A DNA stretch of 64,000 nt from Lactifluus volemus (lineage: Eukaryota > Basidiomycota > Agaricomycetes > Russulales > Russulaceae). Below are positions 57,875 to 64,000 of the stretch, one piece after another; the stretch's first letter is position 1; each line of letters begins with the position of its first letter. The stretch lies in contig WTXI01000005.1 in NCBI GenBank assembly GCA_022376515.1, forward strand, positions 434,001 to 498,000, in the 5' to 3' direction. The notes below the pieces were generated by a model. The model was not told where the DNA came from. It did not search any database and worked only from the letters and a program-made list of their open reading frames with translations. The position numbers and the translations under genes were made by a program.

Positions 57875-59176
57875 ATGCGTCGCGTCGGTGTATTGACCCA
57901 CCCCCAGATGATTCTCCAAAATAAACGAAAAAGCTCACCGGTGCCCATGGACGTAGATGGCCCATCCAAAAAGTCACGGAAGGAGAAACACGACGGCGAA
58001 TTTCGTTCCGTCAAGGCGTCAATCGTACTCGCCGTCCCTCCCGTATTTGCAAACCGGTTGCGTGACGGTGTAGAGGAGATGCTCGACACCATGATCATGA
58101 GGTAAGCTCACCCCACTCTTGCGCTTTCTGTACTGACGCTACCCCTTTCCCATCGCGTTGTTATTTTTTTTGGCACGTCATAGGTACGAGCCCTCACTGA
58201 ACGGTGTTGTGCTCGCACACTCAGACGTGCACTTCCTCGACCGTGTCGCGCGGCTCCAGGCAGATAGCCCATTCGCAATTTGCCATGTGGGATTTGAGGC
58301 GCTGATTTGGAGTCCCCTCCGCGGCATGAAACTCAGTGCGTATGCCCCCTCCAAAGAACTTAATCTTTGTACGCTCTCTTCCATATATTACTGACAAAAG
58401 TGAACAATTAAATTAGCGGGGAGGGTCACCCTCTGTTCACCCGATCACGTATCGTTACTCGTCCACCGCACTTTCAACGTGTCCATTCCGCGGCACCACA
58501 TCCCCACGGATCAGTGGGAGTTTGAGTACGGTCCGGCAGAGAATGACCCTGAATTTGGCAACGCAGATGAGGAGGATGCAGTTGATGCCTCACAAGGAGA
58601 CGACGACGACGATGCACAAGCTACTACCACTGACCAGCGTGGGAGATGGGTGCACAAAGTCACCGGCGATCGTCTCGGTGGAAAAGACCGCTGGTTGCAG
58701 TTTACCGTCGTAGGGTGCGCCTTGTATTCTTTCCATCATGAATATGAGGCCGTCGCATTTCTCAAAATTTTGGTCGTGATAATTCGCACAGGCTAACAGT
58801 CGCGAATCAGATGCTCTCCTTGATCGGCTCTATACAGCCTGACCCTTTCTCCCCCGAGCACGTCCCGCAGCAACAGACCAAACCAGATCGCGCACTAAGC
58901 CCTCAGTCACCACCCCCACCACCTTATCCAGTTCTGGACCCGGCCGAATCCGAAGCGGGTGATGATGGCGAGGACGACGAGGATGTACCCGCACGATTAA
59001 GTTTGGAAAATGATCATGGTGCCGCGCGGAAAGCAAAGAAAGGGAAGGAGACGCCCGAGAAGAAGGAGAAGATGCGCGAGAAGGAGGAGAAGAAGCGTAA
59101 ACGGAAAGGGGACAAGGCGGAGGCCAAGTTAGAGGCCAAGTCGGAATCCAAACCAAAACGGAAAAAGGTGTCGTAG
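57875..59176 (+). CDS. RPA43: RNA polymerase I subunit A43 (RPA43)
   Basis: A43 with A14 forms the Pol I stalk that contacts Rrn3. Exon 1 from ATG 57875 (MRRVGVLTHPQMILQNKRKS; ATG 57908 is an alternative) holds a basic leader and FRSVKASIVLAVPPVFANRL, RDGVEEMLDTMIMR, the Rpb7-like N-terminal fold. Exon 2 continues YEPSLNGVVLAHSDVHFLD. Exon 3 is the OB domain: GRVTLCSPDHVSLLVHRTFN, VSIPRHHIP, an acidic insert rich in Asp, and VHKVTGDRLGGKDRWLQFTV. Exon 4 has ANQMLSLIGSIQPDPFSPEH and a long Glu/Lys-rich tail ending KPKRKKVS. The order and motifs match A43. The tail is longer and more charged than in yeast. Confidence 0.85.
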
Positions 59177-59401
59177 CGAGAACTGCGAGACGGGGCTACT
59201 ATTGTCCAACTGTTTGCGATCAAGCATCGCGCTTGGGCCCACAGGCCTTGCATGCTACCAGCGCCCCATGCCGAAAATTCGTAGACATGACTGTCTATTT
59301 CCCATGCGGGGGCGACATTTGAGCTTAAATGGTATAACTCTCTGGATGGAAGTTAGGTCAGTGGGTTGAGTCACGCAAGCTTTAAAAGAGCAGAAAAAAA
59401 A

Positions 59402-59483
59402 AGGTACTACCAGGACTCGAACCTGGGTTAACGGAAGATGGTGACATCAGAATCCGCTGTGATAACCGCTACACTATAGTACC
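59402..59483 (-). tRNA. tRNA-Gln (anticodon CTG) with 10-nt intron
   Basis: Read on the minus strand, GGTACTA at the 5' end pairs with TAGTACC at the 3' end, with T as discriminator. The D-arm is TAGTGTAGCGGTTATCA, the anticodon arm GCGGA-TTCTGA, and the T-arm CCAGGTTCGAGTCCTGG is perfect. After anticodon CTG and A37 comes a 10-nt intron (TGTCACCATC) at the canonical position, then TTCCGT closes the anticodon stem. Length 82 = 72 + 10. A and B boxes are intact, so it should be functional. Confidence 0.92.
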
Positions 59484-59587
59484 TATCACCACCCTCTATT
59501 TTAACTGCCAGTTAATTGAGGTTCAAGGAGCCACGGACCGCGATTTTTAGTTGGACTTCGGCACGGCACGGGATAGTCGCGATCGCG

Positions 59588-60858
59588 ATGGACACCTTTG
59601 ATTCAACGATTCTTCCTTCCGGTGGCTCGCCTCTCCTTTCTGAATCTCCCCAATTTTCATTGAACTCTGCTAGCTCTAATACACACACAGGCCCTCGAGG
59701 AGCCGATCTCTCACTCTCTGAACTGTACCCCGATAACCCCCTTCCCGAGAGACGCTCCCAGGCTCGCCATGACCAAAAAACACGGCCGTCGATTGCTCAG
59801 GCTCTCGGATTTGCCGCATCGTTAGATCGGTCGGATGACCGGAGCGGTACTTTGGACGCGCTGGAAGAAGAAGCGTGGGAAGGAGAGGAAAGGATTGAGC
59901 GAGGACGGGAAGGGGATATTGACGATGATGAGGACAGTTCCGCGGCTGCTGATGTTACTGTACGAGCAGCCGATGAAGACGCGGATAGGACACGGCTGGC
60001 GGCGCAATCGCGCGAGGAGAAGCTGCAAAGTGATCTTTTTGTGCTTCGACAGATAAACACTGCGTTTGCGGGATACAATAGCGCGCTTCGAGAGACGCAG
60101 ATTGGATCCGAGGTGAGTGTTCGTGTCGTGTTCCTTTTGCATGTCCTCACACATCCCTTGTATCTTATTTTTTCTCTACTGGTGCTAGCGAATCGCTCAG
60201 CAGCTCGAGCAGACCGATGCGCTGCTGAACAAGTACATCAACATTTTATCCAAGTCTGAGCAGGCCACGCGGCTTATATTCGACGAGCGATGGATGGGCG
60301 CTGAAGCGGTATGTACTATGTTCCTCTCGACGAGATCACGTGGTGAATGTGGTTGCGATTCACAGGACGAGGCGCAGCTCGAGGAGGAGGAACGCGCACG
60401 GGAAGAGAAGCGGCGTCGCGAGGAAGAGGAGCGTTTGCGCGCTGCGCAGCGGGAGCAAGAACGGAGAGAGAAGGAGGAGCTCGAACGTGAGATGCGTGAC
60501 GAGGCCGAGCGCCTCGAGCGCGAAAGGAGAGATAGGCTTCCTGGTAGGAGCACGAGAGGAGTGCGGGGCGTCCGTGGACACGGGCATCCATGCGTGCAGC
60601 GGGTACCACAACGAGGGGGGTTTCGAGGGCATGTACGCCACCATTTTAGTTGCTTTCTGTCTTGTGTGGTCGTGTAACTGACATCCGGAAACCACTTTCT
60701 TGCCTTGCAGCATCCGTCTCGTCGACGACTATGACAACCATACGAAGGCACCGAGCGGGACGGTCCCTGGCCCTTCAAAGATCGCAAAACCGTCGTCGTC
60801 TGTATCCTCCTCGGCACGCGGCACAGGCATTCCTCGGGTCGTCTCAAAACGGTCCTGA
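59588..60858 (+). CDS. DUO1: DASH complex subunit Duo1
   Basis: Duo1 is a coiled-coil subunit of the DASH/Dam1 ring that couples kinetochores to microtubules in fungi. Start ATG 59588 (MDTFDSTILPSGGSPLLSES), a Ser-rich leader, then an acidic stretch (EGDIDDDEDSSAAADV). The Duo1 domain is at about residues 145-215: FVLRQINTAFAGYNSALRET, QIGSE/RIAQQLEQTDALLN across an intron, and ILSKSEQATRLIFDERWMG. After another intron comes a Glu/Arg-rich helix (EERAREEKRRREEEERLRAA). The final exon has SIRLVDDYDNHTKAPSG and ends VVSKRS at TGA 60856-60858. The charged C-terminal helix is longer than in yeast Duo1. Confidence 0.85.
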
Positions 60859-61724
60859 AGGCGCGGACGGAACTCCTATATACCCCACGAGTTTGTATTG
60901 TAGCTCTGTATAAATAATCAGCGCCCATGTATCAAGTATTGGAGCAAGGAAGCGTGTTTAGTAAACCCCACACTGGTCATAGGCCTCATGTCCTCTAGTT
61001 ACACCAACATGTGCAGTACGTTCTTACGGCAGAGAAGACTGCTAGCAATTTCGAGGGTATTATTATGCACTGCGTGAACGTGCCCCCCGCTTTCCCCTGA
61101 TCATAAATGATAAACATTCATTCTTAATACATTCGCCTCGTGTCCCTACAACGATCCCCATGACAGTGTTCTTTTCAATGCTATGTTCCATGAGATAGTA
61201 GGAACACCCTTGGCCTGAAGATAGTCCTTTATGCAGTAATAAAGCACTTGAGATCGAGCCCCTTCCCCGCCTCCACTCCTATCGAGGTCTTGATGGTCAA
61301 GGGTATTAAACCGGTTGTTCTGCGGGCCGAAAGTGTGTGCATTTTGGGGCTCACAGTATTCAATAAAAAAATTTAGATCCTTTAACTTGCACAAAATATG
61401 TGATCGTGCACACCATCTACAAGCTTACATGTAGCGCTTTATAATTGTCAAATGATCAAGAAAATCGACGTGCCTGTGCTGAGCTAGAGCCCAATCTGTA
61501 AAAGGTCCAGGTTCCATTGCAAAAAAATAACTTAGTGTTGTAAGGGTTAGAATAGTGTTATTTGGATTATTTTTTTCTTCTTTCGACTTCGATTTCCATT
61601 GTCAACTCTAGACGGGTTAAACTTCGAGCAGTACACAGTGTCCAGGCCAGTCTGGCCAAGGCGAAGTACGGCAACCGGAGTGTCAAAAAGCCGTCGCATA
61701 GCTTTCACTGTGGGCGACCACGAT
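60859..61724. other. Intergenic 0.87 kb
   Basis: 3' flank of DUO1 and 5' flank of DBP10. No further gene or repeat is seen. Confidence 0.5.
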
Positions 61725-64000
61725 ATGGAGGCGTCAGATTCATTCTCTCAATCAGATGAGGAGGCCTCGGGTTCGTTTGACATTTCGTCTGCCTTGACGC
61801 AGCGGAAACCGGCTTCACGGAAAGGCAAAATGCCTCTTGCCCCCCGTGAAAGCGAAACGGATGACGACACGGAGTTCGAAGATATGATAAAGAACTCGAT
61901 ATCTAGGCGCAACACCAAGGACGGCACTGAACTTTTGAAGAATACGAAGGGCAAGAAAAAAATAACGAAAGGCGAAGTGGGAGGGGGAAGTTTTCAGAGC
62001 ATGGGTATGATGATTCTGTCTCTATCAATTTTGTGTGTGTGAATTCAACAAATCATCGTCTTGCAGGGCTTTTTCCTTGGATTTTACGTTCTCTGCTACT
62101 ACAAGGTTTTCGCACACCCACACCTATCCAAAGATTGTCCATCCCCGTTCTTCTTTCCAACCCTCCTTGTGATTTGGTCGGAATGGCGCGGACAGGGTCA
62201 GGCAAAAGCCTTGCCTTCCTCATTCCCCTCATTCAGCGCTTGGGTGGACGACATTCTTCCACTTTGGGGCGAGAGCCCTCATCCTGCTACCCACTCGGGA
62301 ACTCGCCCTGCAAATCTTGAAGGTTGGGAAGGAGCTCGCACGTGGTTGGCGTGACGGCGAAGGTGGGCATGCGGCGACAAGGCTGGGGACGACCTCGAAA
62401 GCGGGAAGCGCAGTCAAGGTCTGCGATGGGGCTTGGTTGTCGGAGGCGAGGGCATGGACGAGCAGTTTGAGATGATTTCGAGCAATCCCGATGTGTTGGT
62501 CGCCTCCTCCCTTACACGCGCTCCCGATCTGATGGTTCGTTGCCCTTGGACAGAATTATCGCCACCCCCGGTCGACTCCTCCACCTTGCGGTAGAAATGA
62601 ACCTCGACTTCCGCTCCGTGCACTATGTTGTATTCGACGAGGCGGATCGCCTTTTTGAAATGGGTTTCGAAACGGCCCTCACAGAGATCATCCACCGCCT
62701 CCTGCAACTCGTCAGACCCTCCTATTCTCAGCGACGCTGCCCAAGTCACTCGTGGAATTCGCCAAGGCTGGCCTCCAGGACCCGAAACTCTTACGTCTCG
62801 ATGCAGAAAGTAAAATTAGCACGGACCTCCGAATGGCGTTCTTCTCCGTCAAGCAGGACGAGAAGGACGCTTGCCTGTTAGTACTACTTCGTGACATCAT
62901 TCGTGTGCCGCCAGGCGCAGACGGATCGGAGAATCAGGGACAAGGTGGCGCGGCAGGAAGTAGCCACAACGCACACGAACACTTTACCGCACCTCACCAG
63001 ACCCTTGTGTTCGCCGCCACCAAACATCACGTCGAGTACCTCACCACACTCCTCACGGCCGCCGGTTACACTGTCTCCCACATATACGGCTCACTCGATC
63101 AAGCAGCACGTACACGACAGATGGACCAGTTCCGACGCGGTCGCGCAAACATACTCGTTGTGACTGACGTCGCTGCACGAGGAATCGATATCCCAATCTT
63201 GGCCAACGTAATCAACTATGACTTCCCGCAAGGTGCGCGTGTGTTTGTGCATCGAGTGGGACGCACAGCGCGTGCGGGGCGCCCCGGCTGGGCGTGGTCG
63301 TTTGTCGGCCCAACCGAACTCCCTTATCTCATCGAATTGCAACTTTTCCTCGGTCGTCCGCTTATTCGTGACGTGCCGAACGATGACGATGCATCGTACA
63401 CCGAAAGCCTCGTGCTCGGGGCGCTTCCGCGGGAAACCCTTGACGACGAAGTTGCTTACATTCGCGCGCTGGATGCCGAACAACACGCATTGCCCACGTT
63501 GCGTGAGGTCATGCGCAAAGCACAAGGGATGTACGAGCGGTCACGTGGACGCGCTAGTCCCGCGACCTATAGCGTGCAAAAGAGATGTCGCGAGAGCCTG
63601 CACGGTGGGGTCTCGTTGCTGCCGGTCACGTGGCGGCGTGCATCCGGTGCTACGTCTGAAAGGTGGAGTCGTGGGCGAACATTTTGCAGTTGACGATGAA
63701 CGTCGTCGCGTGTTGCTCGCAGCCGTCGACTCGTTCCGCCCTGCCGAGACTGCGCTCGAGATCGGCTCACGCGGGAAGAACGGGAACGCGGATCTCATGA
63801 AGGAAAGGCGAAAGGCACTTTCGAGGGCGATAGAGCGAATGGATACCGTCAGGATATCCCGCGGAGACGGAGGCGGTGCCAGTGGATCCAAGAATGAGGA
63901 TGACACGCCTGGAGCACAAGATGTAGACATGGCAGACGAGGAGGACATTGACGTGCGTTTGACACCTGTTTCATGTCATTGTCGTCGTCGTCGTGATCGC
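61725..64000 (+). CDS. DBP10: DEAD-box RNA helicase DBP10 (DDX54), 3' end beyond the window
   Basis: Nucleolar ATP-dependent helicase of 60S ribosome assembly. ATG 61725 ([20 protein letters not shown]) starts an acidic N-terminus. After an intron at about 62003-62065: Q-motif [13 protein letters not shown], motif [10 protein letters not shown], Ia [27 protein letters not shown], a 60-bp intron, VIIATPGR (Ib), [14 protein letters not shown] (II), [18 protein letters not shown] (III), [14 protein letters not shown] (IV), [10 protein letters not shown] (V) and [11 protein letters not shown] (VI). The EFAKAG and MDEQFEM blocks are typical of Dbp10. The frame needs one extra base near 62261, 62372, 62704 and probably 63585; because the gene is essential in yeast, I read these as probable sequence errors. 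The C-terminal domain is cut off by the window end. Confidence 0.87.

Noticed and set aside
61599..61724. Upstream start for DBP10
   Set aside because: The frame is open but the codon is TTG; the first in-frame ATG is 61725 in a good context.
1..64000. A biosynthetic gene cluster, CRISPR or anti-phage system
   Set aside because: No polyketide, peptide or terpene synthase is present; the organism is eukaryotic, and the MBOAT gene stands alone.

Overview
The window is nuclear DNA of a filamentous basidiomycete, most likely an agaricomycete. Nearly every gene is split by short GT-AG introns of about 50-80 bp, genes are dense on both strands, and the recognisable proteins are fungal (MDM31/32, DASH subunit Duo1, LIM-C1-RhoGAP, PAQR/Izh, S53 sedolisin, GH92, MBOAT wax-synthase-like). 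I see no bacterial operon structure, CRISPR array or rRNA.

Layout. 0.1-2.2 kb: the end of an unrecognised gene, then TAF12. 2.3-13.4 kb: a repeat-rich accessory arm holding two PAQR receptor genes on the minus strand, a 1.19-kb DNA transposon with about 310-bp terminal inverted repeats, a possible solo LTR, two broken GH92 mannosidase pieces, an RNase H-like retroelement scrap and an apparently intact sedolisin-type tripeptidyl peptidase gene (minus). 13.9-27.5 kb: an ordinary single-copy core with an unknown disordered protein, MDM31/32, a Bax-inhibitor-1 family protein, a small secreted protein, an F-box protein, an Smr-domain protein and peptidyl-tRNA hydrolase. 27.9-37.4 kb: a second accessory arm that mirrors the first. 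It has PAQR, the tail of TAF12, GH92 and the sedolisin again, all in opposite orientation and visibly damaged, plus a pair of about 530-bp direct repeats, a WD40-like scrap and a third sedolisin tail. 37.9-64 kb: a conserved gene block with a small basic protein, ELL, KTI12, a LIM-C1-RhoGAP, an interrupted unknown gene, an MBOAT/wax synthase-like gene, a membrane-anchored coiled-coil protein, PAM16, RPA43, an intron-containing tRNA-Gln(CUG), DUO1 and DBP10 (cut by the window edge).

How the parts fit. The conserved genes are mostly housekeeping: Pol II transcription (TAF12, ELL), Pol I and ribosome biogenesis (RPA43, DBP10), tRNA modification and translation (KTI12, peptidyl-tRNA hydrolase, tRNA-Gln), mitochondria (MDM31, PAM16), kinetochore (DUO1) and Rho signalling. 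Two tight divergent promoters are visible (MDM31/BI-1 family, about 143 bp; PAM16/RPA43, about 144 bp). The most unusual structure is the inverted multi-gene duplication flanking the 14-kb core. A hitch-hiking TAF12 3' end in the right arm shows that this part was copied from a TAF12-PAQR locus like the one on the left.

Caution. Single-base deletions relative to the expected frame, several in homopolymers, occur even in DBP10, RhoGAP and the Smr gene, which should be functional. Some frameshifts in the duplicated copies may therefore be sequence errors rather than true decay.
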